Origin: Methylovirgula sp.
Lineage (GTDB): Bacteria > Pseudomonadota > Alphaproteobacteria > Rhizobiales > Beijerinckiaceae
Length of the DNA stretch: 8,366 nt
Direction of reading: 5' to 3'
NCBI GenBank assembly: GCA_025356505.1
Contig: JANXSV010000367.1
Span: 1-8,366, forward strand
Shown here: piece after piece, positions 1 through 5,403 of the stretch
How the letters are laid out: every line of letters begins with the position of its first letter
Position numbering within the stretch: position 1 is the stretch's first letter
Notes under the pieces: model-generated
The model's database searches: none
Told to the model about the DNA's origin: nothing
What the model saw: only the letters and a program-made list of their open reading frames with translations
Made by a program: the position numbers and the translations under genes

Positions 1-525
1 CTTGATGCCATCAATGCGCTCGTTCAAATTGGATGCACCAAGCTGACCAGTAACAATGGCCACTTCGCCTTTACCATCAAGTGCCTTGCCCATGGACTCA
101 CCCATGGTTGCACCGGCGGCCTTGTTGATGGTGCCGATGTAGAGGCTGCGACCGCTGTTGGCGCTATCGCTGTCAAAGGTCAAAACCTTGATGCCGGCTG
201 CGATAGCCTGTTTGATGACGCCTTCAACTGACTTTGGCTCGTTCACCGAAATTGCGATGCCGTCAACTTTCTTTGCGATCAGATCTTCCATGATCTTGAC
301 CTGAGTTGAGCCCTGGGTGTTCTGGGGGACAACCCACTGATACTGCACGCCGAGGGCAGATGCGGCATTTTTTGCACCAGTGTTGCAGTCATCAAAAAAT
401 GGCACAGCAACCTTTGGAATCACGGCAATGACGATATCCTTTGCATCTTTTGCCATCGCATTGACGGAAACAAACAATGGCAGCGCTAACAGCGTTGCGC
501 GCAGTACGTTGTGAAATGACTTCAT
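1..525 (-). CDS. Sugar ABC transporter periplasmic substrate-binding protein (3' end cut by window edge)
   Basis: This gene is open from an ATG at 525 to the left edge of the window, giving 175 codons and no stop, so the C-terminal part is missing. The protein starts with a signal peptide: basic MKSFHNVLR, a hydrophobic stretch, and a likely signal peptidase I site after NAMA at residue 25. The mature part begins KDIVIAVIPKVAVPFFDDC and continues through KIMEDLIAKKVDGIAISV and AIAAGIKVLTFDSD. These are hallmarks of the periplasmic binding protein type 1 fold (Peripla_BP_4, relatives of RbsB and RhaS). It should bind a sugar or polyol in the periplasm and deliver it to the permease encoded just upstream. 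A strong Shine-Dalgarno (AGGAAGG) supports the start. The exact ligand cannot be read from the sequence. Family assignment is confident, substrate is not. Confidence 0.93.
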   Translation of the reverse strand, partial: MKSFHNVLRATLLALPLFVSVNAMAKDAKDIVIAVIPKVAVPFFDDCNTGAKNAASALGVQYQWVVPQNTQGSTQVKIMEDLIAKKVDGIAISVNEPKSVEGVIKQAIAAGIKVLTFDSDSANSGRSLYIGTINKAAGATMGESMGKALDGKGEVAIVTGQLGASNLNERIDGIK

Positions 526-530
526 TTTGA

Positions 531-540
531 TTACCTTCCT
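531..540 (-). promoter_or_regulatory. Ribosome binding site of the binding-protein gene
   Basis: On the minus strand AGGAAGGTAA lies just before the ATG at 525. It is the strongest Shine-Dalgarno seen among the genes here, which fits the high expression usually needed for periplasmic binding proteins relative to their permeases. It fixes the start used for the truncated gene. Confidence 0.7.
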
Positions 541-547
541 AGATGTT

Positions 548-562
548 TAACGTTTCCCGTTA
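548..562 (-). other. Small intercistronic stem-loop between permease and binding protein
   Basis: The minus-strand RNA reads UAACG-GGAAA-CGUUA, a 5-bp perfect stem with a 5-nt loop. It lies in the 94-nt gap between the permease stop and the binding-protein start, about 22 nt before that start. Such intercistronic hairpins can shield the downstream mRNA from 3' decay and raise binding-protein output over permease. The stem is short and partly A-U, and it could instead be a protein-binding inverted repeat or chance. No T-tract follows, so it is not a terminator. Confidence 0.3.
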
Positions 563-619
563 CAGATTTTAATCGGACTTTTCTTGGTTCATTCGGCTTG
601 ATACGTGTTTATCCCCTTA

Positions 620-1639
620 CTATGACCTCCTGTTATTTGTACGCAGAACATCCATACTCACCGCGATGAGAATGACTGCGCCGGTAATGGCCTGCTGCGC
701 ATAAGTGTTGATGTTCATGAGAACAACACCGTTCGCGATGATACCGGCAAGCGCGGCGCCGATAACTGCGCCTCCCACACTACCGATACCTCCGGAAAGA
801 CTGGCGCCGCCTATTGCAGCTGCAGCGATAACGTCGAGTTCCGCGCCAAACCCCGATGCTGGCTCAGCCGAGAGATAGCGTGAAAAGCTTATGATGCCTG
901 CAAGCGACGCTATCGTGCTCGATGTAATGTAAACGATGAGCTTGATACGGTTGGTTTTGACGCCGCTGAGTCGGGCCGCAATCTCATTGCCGCCTGTTGC
1001 GTACACGTGACGACCAAAGCGCGTTTTGGTCATCAGAATGGAAAAACATATCATCATGATTACCATGATCGCGACAGGCACCGGCACAAGGCTGATGTAG
1101 CCTTGGCCAAGCACGGCAAAGGACTCAGGAGTATCGGGCGTTAGCGGGACGCCGTGTGTAATGATATACATAAGTCCACGCCCAATGCTTAATGTGCCGA
1201 GCGTGGCGATGAAAGGCGGAAGGCCGATACCTGTGATAAGCAGTCCGTTGATGGTGCCGAAAATCAGCCCCACCGCGAGCCCAGCGGCTACGCAAACCGC
1301 TGTGGGTTCGCCAAGCTGGAAGCAGAGTGCTGTGACGAGCGAGGACAGCCCCATCGCCGAACCCACCGAAAGGTCGATACCGCCGGTAATGATCACCATC
1401 ACCATACCGATGCTCATAATCGCGGTCATGGAGAAGGACCTGAATACGCCCATCAGGTTATTTGTGGTGAGAAAATATGGCGTGAAAAAGCTGATGAGCG
1501 CGCCTACAGCGAGCAAAGCTATAAATACATTCAGCTCACGTATCTTCAACAACTGGCCAAAACGCGCAGCAAGCTGGGTGCCTGTATCTGGCCCAGGGAC
1601 TTGCAGAGGTGACTGTGTTTGACGTTCCGATACAGACAT
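620..1639 (-). CDS. Sugar ABC transporter permease, RbsC/BPD_transp_2 family
   Basis: This encodes a 339-residue inner-membrane permease of the ribose/xylose/rhamnose-type importers (CUT2 class), in which one hydrophobic protein usually dimerises to form the channel. An unusually polar N-terminus of about 35 residues precedes the first membrane helix (near 37-56). Family hallmarks are GGIDLSVGS at 86-94, GLPPFIATLGT at 139-149, the cytoplasmic ATPase-coupling loop GRHVYATGGNEIAARLSGV at 209-227, and LDVIAAAAIGGASLSGG at 268-284. The length matches the family. The ATG at 1639 has an AAGG-type ribosome site 9 nt upstream. It appears to be the first gene of its transcript, with the binding protein following after 94 nt. 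No ATPase gene lies upstream of it in the window, so the ATP-binding subunit must be beyond the left edge or elsewhere. The substrate is not determined. Confidence 0.95.
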   Translation of the reverse strand: MSVSERQTQSPLQVPGPDTGTQLAARFGQLLKIRELNVFIALLAVGALISFFTPYFLTTNNLMGVFRSFSMTAIMSIGMVMVIITGGIDLSVGSAMGLSSLVTALCFQLGEPTAVCVAAGLAVGLIFGTINGLLITGIGLPPFIATLGTLSIGRGLMYIITHGVPLTPDTPESFAVLGQGYISLVPVPVAIMVIMMICFSILMTKTRFGRHVYATGGNEIAARLSGVKTNRIKLIVYITSSTIASLAGIISFSRYLSAEPASGFGAELDVIAAAAIGGASLSGGIGSVGGAVIGAALAGIIANGVVLMNINTYAQQAITGAVILIAVSMDVLRTNNRRS

Positions 1640-1768
1640 TTAAATTCTACCTTGAGCGTTAGCCATCCCGAGCTTGACTTTTTTCTGGCCTGTTTTTCCC
1701 ACTACGCGGCAAGGTTAAGGTCCCGAGTCGCCCGCTGGATTTTGGCCTGTCTCGTGCTGCATTTTGCC

Positions 1769-1780
1769 GAAATTAATTTC
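1769..1780. promoter_or_regulatory. Perfect 12-bp palindrome in the transporter leader region
   Basis: GAAATTAATTTC is a perfect inverted repeat with no spacer. Its centre is 23 bp from the centre of the LacI-type operator, roughly two helical turns, on the permease side. It may be a second binding site for the same or another dimeric regulator. AT-rich palindromes of this length also arise by chance, so function is unproven. Confidence 0.3.
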
Positions 1781-1787
1781 AAGCATA

Positions 1788-1807
1788 TAATGTTAGCGCT
1801 GTCATTA
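1788..1807. promoter_or_regulatory. Candidate LacI-family operator for the sugar transporter operon
   Basis: The site reads TAATGTTAGC-GCTGTCATTA, an imperfect palindrome in which 8 of 10 arm positions match, centred on AGCGCT. Operators with a central CG and a TGTTAGCGCTAACA-like form are typical of LacI-family sugar repressors in alphaproteobacteria (established knowledge). It sits just downstream of the candidate -10 box, at about +1 to +19 of the predicted permease transcript, where bound repressor would block initiation. The regulator gene is not visible in the window. Confidence 0.6.
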
Positions 1808-1812
1808 CGGAA

Positions 1813-1841
1813 ACAATTCCAGATAATTGCCGGTCTGTCAA
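1813..1841 (-). promoter_or_regulatory. Candidate sigma-70-type promoter for the transporter operon
   Basis: On the minus strand a consensus TTGACA (1841-1836) is followed by a 17-nt spacer and a weak -10, AATTGT (1818-1813). This places transcription start near 1806, inside the adjacent palindromic operator. The -35 is perfect, but the -10 matches consensus at only three positions. Confidence rests mainly on the combination of correct spacing, correct strand and the abutting operator. Confidence 0.45.
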
Positions 1842-2058
1842 CACTCAGATTTTCCGAACGGCCTTAAAGCTCTAGTAAAATTCTAAAAAAGATATGGCCA
1901 GCACTGTATCTACGCTAACGCCATTTAAGCGACCGTTATAACCTTAATACAGCAAAGTTTTGGAAGATATTCATACACCTGAAAGTCTCAACCCCTGCAG
2001 ATCGAAGGCAGATCATCTCGATGTCTCCAAACCACAACTGCGGAATTTACAGTGCGTG

Positions 2059-2078
2059 AAGGATATAATGTAATCCTT
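2059..2078 (-). other. Stem-loop directly after tRNA-Lys
   Basis: The minus strand reads AAGGAT, an 8-nt loop, then ATCCTT, a 6-bp perfect stem that begins at the last base of the encoded CCA end. It could mark the 3' trailer for processing of the tRNA precursor. There is no T-run after it, so it does not look like an intrinsic terminator. Confidence 0.3.
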
Positions 2079-2153
2079 GGTGAGCGCGTCGGGATTCGAA
2101 CCCGAGACCCTCTGATTAAAAGTCAGATGCTCTACCGGCTGAGCTACACGCTC
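2078..2153 (-). tRNA. tRNA-Lys (anticodon UUU)
   Basis: The minus strand folds into a complete 76-nt cloverleaf. The acceptor stem GAGCGTG pairs with CGCGCTC (one T-G wobble), followed by discriminator A73 and an encoded CCA. The D arm is GCTC...GAGC. The anticodon stem TCTGA/TCAGA encloses the loop CTTTTAA, with anticodon TTT at 2120-2118. The T arm TCGGG/CCCGA carries the TTCGAAT loop. The anticodon reads lysine AAA/AAG codons. The gene stands alone, with its 3' end facing the sugar transporter genes, and it separates those from the conserved nuo-birA-rnj block. tRNA 3' ends are common integration sites, but no second copy of this end is visible in the window. Confidence 0.97.
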
Positions 2154-2188
2154 TCACATATGCGAGACTTGTTCCCCAAGGATGTGTC

Positions 2189-2217
2189 TGCGTAACCGCA
2201 ACCCTCCGTGAGGTCAA
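2189..2217 (-). promoter_or_regulatory. Candidate promoter of tRNA-Lys
   Basis: The minus strand carries GCTTGACC, with TTGACC at 2217-2212 as a good -35 of the CTTGAC type common in alphaproteobacteria. A 17-nt spacer and a poor -10 (TACGCA, 2194-2189) follow. The start would fall near 2182, about 30 nt before the mature tRNA 5' end, a reasonable leader length. The weak -10 keeps confidence low. Confidence 0.35.
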
Positions 2218-2281
2218 GCGGTTTGCATAAAAAACACCTCTTTTTGCCTGTGACGAAATGCGCCTATGTCAGGTCGAATGG

Positions 2282-2503
2282 TTAAAGGCTCATATAATAA
2301 AGCAAAGCCGCAAACAGCAGAGCGGAGATAAGGGTTGTCCAAAATGCCTTAACAGCCATATGGGTAGCTACCGGCGCTCCCGGGTCGGTTCCTTGCAGAG
2401 TGCTCCCGTGTTCATCATGAGAGCGGACGCCAAAGGGCAAAACGGCGAATAGTACGATCCACCACATGGTAAAGTACACAGCTATGCCCATGGGTATGGT
2501 CAT
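2282..2503 (-). CDS. DUF1467 family small membrane protein
   Basis: This is a 73-residue protein of the DUF1467 family, known mainly from alphaproteobacteria and without an assigned function. It has two membrane helices, about residues 5-25 and 52-70. Between them is the conserved LFAVLPFGVRS segment and a hydrophilic loop with GTDPGAP, the family signature. The chosen ATG at 2503 overlaps the epimerase stop by one base (TGATG), indicating translational coupling. A TTG one codon earlier (2506) is also in frame but less likely. It is the last gene of the conserved minus-strand block; 128 bases without a gene follow before tRNA-Lys. In related genomes the same gene follows the epimerase and usually precedes proS, which is not present here. 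Confidence 0.9.
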   Translation of the reverse strand: MTIPMGIAVYFTMWWIVLFAVLPFGVRSHDEHGSTLQGTDPGAPVATHMAVKAFWTTLISALLFAALLYYMSL

Positions 2504-2907
2504 CAAATCTGCTCCAATTCTATTAGCGTCCCATTTAAGTCTTTTGGATGTAGAAACAAGACGGGCTTGCCGTGCGCCCCTATTTTGGGGTTCCCATCCC
2601 CAAGCACGCGCGCCCCTTTGCTTTTGAGCCGGTCGCTAGCCGCGATGATGTCCTCTACTTCGTAGCAGAGGTGGTGAATGCCGCCATTCGGATTTTTTTC
2701 TAGAAACTTCAAGATAGGCGAGTTAGCCCCCAAAGGTTCGAGAAGTTCAATCTTAGTATTTGGCAATTCGATAAACACGACAGTTACGCCGTGTTCGGCC
2801 TGCGCAAATGGCGCGCCTACGTGCGCGCCGAGAATGTCTCTGTAGGTGGCGCTGGCAGCCCCGATATCCGGCACTGCGATAGCGACATGATTGAGGCGGC
2901 CTATCAT
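2503..2907 (-). CDS. mce: Methylmalonyl-CoA epimerase
   Basis: This enzyme interconverts (2S)- and (2R)-methylmalonyl-CoA, linking propionyl-CoA carboxylase to methylmalonyl-CoA mutase in the route from propionate, odd-chain fatty acids and some amino acids to succinyl-CoA. The 134-residue product is a single glyoxalase/VOC-fold protein of normal family length. Motifs are NHVAIAVPD near the N-terminus (metal ligand His7), KIELLEPLG (Glu54), GGIHHLCYEV (His78/His79), and GTLIELEQ near the C-terminus (Glu130); the ligand set is inferred from family alignment. The frame is open further upstream to 2979, but the extra 24 residues overlap the end of rnj and resemble no epimerase. The ATG at 2907, preceded by GGGGA, is therefore preferred. 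It starts 16 nt after rnj and overlaps the DUF1467 gene by one base. Confidence 0.94.
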   Translation of the reverse strand: MIGRLNHVAIAVPDIGAASATYRDILGAHVGAPFAQAEHGVTVVFIELPNTKIELLEPLGANSPILKFLEKNPNGGIHHLCYEVEDIIAASDRLKSKGARVLGDGNPKIGAHGKPVLFLHPKDLNGTLIELEQI

Positions 2908-2923
2908 CGCTTTTCCCCGCTGT

Positions 2924-4603
2924 TTAGACCTCAAGCACCAAAACATGCACGTTGGGCTTTTTGCCCCAAGCATGGCCAACTGCCGAACGGACCGCCTTTT
3001 CCACAGCGTTTACAACCATATCCGCATCACGCCGCTTCTGTTTCGGCATGTTGTCAAAGGTTGAAAACACCGCCTCATCAATAATTGCGTCCATCTCACC
3101 GGCAATCACACGGGTCGGCAATCCAGAATGCATCACGTCCGGATCACCGGCAAGTTCGCCTTTGGCAGTGATGGCCAAAGCCACAGACACCACACCGGCA
3201 AAACTGAGCCGCTTTCGCTGCGAGATAGCGTCATCGTTCATAGACACCATCTGATTGCCGTCTTTGACAATCTTGCCATGAACCACTTGGTCGACCACGC
3301 CTGGCTCGCTGCCATTTTCACTTTCGGCAATTAAAACCACGTCACCGTTGTACGCTTTGATTACCTTCGGCACGCCTTGCGCCCTCGCAAATTTGGCATG
3401 CTCATCAAGATGCAAAGCTTCTCCGTGCGCCGGGATGGCGATCCGAGGCCGGACCCATTCGTACATGCGTGCCAGCTCCGCCTGACGCGGATGACCAGAA
3501 ACATGCACCAATGCTGTGCGGTCAGTGACCACTTCAATGCCCTGGGCGACGAGGCCATTGATGTTGGCATTGATGGCTTTTTCATTGCCCGGTATAGGAC
3601 GAGACGAGAAGATGACCCGATCGCCGGTCGAAAGCTTCAAATCCGGATGCTCATCTTCTGCCATGCGGGCCAGAGCGGCGCGCGGTTCGCCCTGCGACCC
3701 AGTGGCTAATACTACGAGTTGTTTGCGCGGGATATCACGCGCGGACTGAGCCGAGAGAAATGGCATGACGCCGTCAAGATAGCCACATTCACGCGCGACG
3801 GTGACAACACGGTCCATTGCGCGGCCAACTATCGCCACGCGCCTCCCTGCCGCAGCTGCAGCGTCCGCCGTCGCTTTGAGGCGGGCGACATTCGAAGCAA
3901 AGGTTGTGACGATGACGCGACCGGGCGCATCAGCAACCAACTCCATCAAAGTTTTGGCTACGTCAGTTTCAGAAGGGCTGATGCCGGCGCGCAGAACATT
4001 TGTCGAATCGCAAATGAGTGCTAGTACGCCCTCATCACCAAGGGCACGAAAGCGGGCCTCATCTGTCGGGCGGCCAACCATCGGTGTTTCATCGATTTTC
4101 CAATCGCCCGTATGTACGATCAAGCCCGCGGGCGTCCGAATGGCCAGCGCGTTGCTCTCCGGTATCGAATGCGCCACGGCGATGAATTCTATGCTGAAAG
4201 GGTCAAGATAAACCACGCCACCTTGCTGAACCACTTGGGTCTTGATGTTCGGCGCATTCGGTTCCATCAAGCGTTTGGCTTCCAGCAGACCCGCCGCGAA
4301 GGGGGTCGCATAGACGGGGCACTTTAAACGAGGCCATAGCTCCGCTACTGCGCCGATATGGTCCTCATGCGCATGGGTTATGATGAGCGCCAGCAAATCC
4401 TTGCGGATTTTTTCAATGAAACTGATGTCTGGCATGATGAGATCAATGCCAGGGAGGTCTGGCCCGGCAAAAGAGACGCCAAGATCGACCATGATCCATT
4501 TACGATGTTTTTCGGGACCGAAGCCGTAGAGGCCGCAGTTCATACCGATTTCACCTAATCCGCCCAACGGAACGAAAACCAAACCATCTATTTTTTTTGA
4601 CAT
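2924..4603 (-). CDS. rnj: Ribonuclease J
   Basis: This is a 559-residue metallo-beta-lactamase/beta-CASP ribonuclease with 5'-to-3' exonuclease and endonuclease activity, acting in the cytoplasm on rRNA maturation and mRNA decay. The zinc site is intact: HAHEDH (His77, His79, Asp81, His82), His145 in VAHSIPES, and Asp167 in HTGDWK. The beta-CASP domain follows, with CDSTN near 198-202, TFASN at 234-238 and ATGSQGEP at 300-307. Then come VSGHPRQ (His371) and PAHGE (His393) and a C-terminal domain of about 110 residues. The length fits alphaproteobacterial RNase J. The ATG at 4603 has AAGGA upstream. Codons 2-5 contain a run of eight A residues. It lies 60 nt after birA and 16 nt before mce. 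Some database entries call this family simply a beta-lactamase-like hydrolase. Confidence 0.96.
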   Translation of the reverse strand: MSKKIDGLVFVPLGGLGEIGMNCGLYGFGPEKHRKWIMVDLGVSFAGPDLPGIDLIMPDISFIEKIRKDLLALIITHAHEDHIGAVAELWPRLKCPVYATPFAAGLLEAKRLMEPNAPNIKTQVVQQGGVVYLDPFSIEFIAVAHSIPESNALAIRTPAGLIVHTGDWKIDETPMVGRPTDEARFRALGDEGVLALICDSTNVLRAGISPSETDVAKTLMELVADAPGRVIVTTFASNVARLKATADAAAAAGRRVAIVGRAMDRVVTVARECGYLDGVMPFLSAQSARDIPRKQLVVLATGSQGEPRAALARMAEDEHPDLKLSTGDRVIFSSRPIPGNEKAINANINGLVAQGIEVVTDRTALVHVSGHPRQAELARMYEWVRPRIAIPAHGEALHLDEHAKFARAQGVPKVIKAYNGDVVLIAESENGSEPGVVDQVVHGKIVKDGNQMVSMNDDAISQRKRLSFAGVVSVALAITAKGELAGDPDVMHSGLPTRVIAGEMDAIIDEAVFSTFDNMPKQKRRDADMVVNAVEKAVRSAVGHAWGKKPNVHVLVLEV

Positions 4604-4663
4604 GCCAATCCTTCAAATCCAGCGGTGACTTTTTGCACAGGGCGCCACACCCCTTCGATAAAA

Positions 4664-5401
4664 TTAAATGAGGAATACGTCACCTGCTTCAATTGTCACG
4701 CTTTCTTTTCCGCAGCGCAGCAAGAGACGGCCAGACGAGTCTAATCCTTCAAAAATACCAGATAAAACATCAGCATGGCGGCGCACTTTTATAATCTGAT
4801 TCAAGTTTGCAGCACGTTCCATCCAGGCCTTACGCACAAGAGCGAAGCCTTGGCCCCTTTCCCAGACCTTCATCCAGACGTCAAGGGCGGTACTCAGCGG
4901 CACAAGCAGAGTCTCAGCAGGGATGTGCCTTCCAGCAAGATCATTGAGACATGCTGTTTTATATTCAAGCCCTTTGGGACTTGTTGCGCAATTGATGCCG
5001 AAGCCAAGTGCGACAGCTCTGCCCCGCGGAGTTGATACTGCCTCCAGCAACAGGCCAGAAAGCTTGACCCCTCCCCCAACGACAAGATCGTTCGGCCATT
5101 TTAAGCGTAGATTGGAAAGACCACTTATTTCACTCGCGGCATCATACAACGCAACCCCGGCAACAAAGCCAAGCTGAGCTATCGAGTCCAGCGGCGCTGG
5201 ATCATATAAAAGTAAGCTCGCGTAAAAATTACCCGGGGGAGACTGCCATACCCGGCCAAGGCGACCCCGCCCGGAAGTTTGGGATCTCGCCATGATCCAC
5301 AAGAAGCCCGCTTCGCCAAGCCGCGCTCGACTTAGCACTTCATCATGCGTTGAACCGAGAGTGTCGAAAATTTCGACTCTAAAAGGCGAAGGGAGCAGCA
5401 A
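4664..5401 (-). CDS. birA: Biotin--[acetyl-CoA-carboxylase] ligase, single-domain form
   Basis: This enzyme makes biotinyl-5'-AMP from biotin and ATP and transfers biotin to the lysine of carrier proteins such as those of acetyl-CoA and propionyl-CoA carboxylases. The 245-residue product has the catalytic core: DTLGSTHDE at 13-21, the biotin/adenylate loop GRGRLGRVW at 44-52, KWPND at 101-105, KLSG with the catalytic-site Lys113, and GFGIN at 133-137, then a small C-terminal SH3-like domain. There is no N-terminal helix-turn-helix, so it is not a DNA-binding repressor like E. coli BirA. The start is TTG at 5401, two bases after the nuoN stop. No in-frame ATG lies nearby and the family's N-terminus (FDTxGST) would be lost otherwise. 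birA directly after nuoN is a conserved arrangement in Hyphomicrobiales. Confidence 0.94.
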   Translation of the reverse strand: MLLPSPFRVEIFDTLGSTHDEVLSRARLGEAGFLWIMARSQTSGRGRLGRVWQSPPGNFYASLLLYDPAPLDSIAQLGFVAGVALYDAASEISGLSNLRLKWPNDLVVGGGVKLSGLLLEAVSTPRGRAVALGFGINCATSPKGLEYKTACLNDLAGRHIPAETLLVPLSTALDVWMKVWERGQGFALVRKAWMERAANLNQIIKVRRHADVLSGIFEGLDSSGRLLLRCGKESVTIEAGDVFLI

Positions 5402-5403
5402 TG

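Larger units (their letters stand above)
1640..2077. other. Gene-free regulatory stretch between transporter and tRNA-Lys
   Basis: No convincing gene is present on either strand in these 438 bases. The half nearer the permease holds a candidate promoter, a LacI-type operator and a 12-bp palindrome, listed separately. From the predicted transcription start to the permease ATG there would be an untranslated leader of about 165 nt. I see no known riboswitch fold there. The part next to the tRNA (about 1842-2058) is AT-richer and has no recognisable element beyond a weak stem followed by six Ts on the minus strand at 1910-1885. Confidence 0.6.

Noticed and set aside
1715..1762. A 15-codon open frame in the transporter leader as a regulatory leader peptide
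   Set aside because: It has no ribosome site, no run of regulatory codons and no attenuator-like structure after it.
1764..1791. Plus-strand promoter-like pair TTGCCG with TATAAT at 16-nt spacing
   Set aside because: The TATAAT is perfect but no plus-strand gene or RNA lies downstream, and the hexamer overlaps the palindromic operator; probably a by-product of AT-rich sequence.
1619..1867. Plus-strand open frame of 82 codons over the permease 5' end and regulatory region
   Set aside because: It overlaps the permease start and the operator/promoter, resembles no family I know, and has no convincing ribosome site.
1885..1910. Minus-strand GATA...TATC stem followed by six Ts as a terminator
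   Set aside because: The stem is only four A/T-rich pairs and would not form a stable intrinsic terminator.
2064..2069. Second plus-strand TATAAT close to tRNA-Lys
   Set aside because: There is no -35 at a proper distance, and it would transcribe antisense to the tRNA.
2229..2245. A5-GAGGTG-T6 on the minus strand after DUF1467 as a terminator
   Set aside because: The stem would be only A-U pairs with no GC core; the position is right for a terminator but the structure is too weak to call.
2908..2979. N-terminal extension of the epimerase to 2979
   Set aside because: The extra 24 residues overlap the 3' end of rnj, contain nothing like an epimerase, and the ATG at 2907 has a proper ribosome site and family-typical N-terminus.
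2258..4558. Several plus-strand open frames of 60-140 codons opposite rnj, mce and DUF1467
   Set aside because: All are antisense shadows of well-identified minus-strand genes and show no recognisable family or initiation signals.
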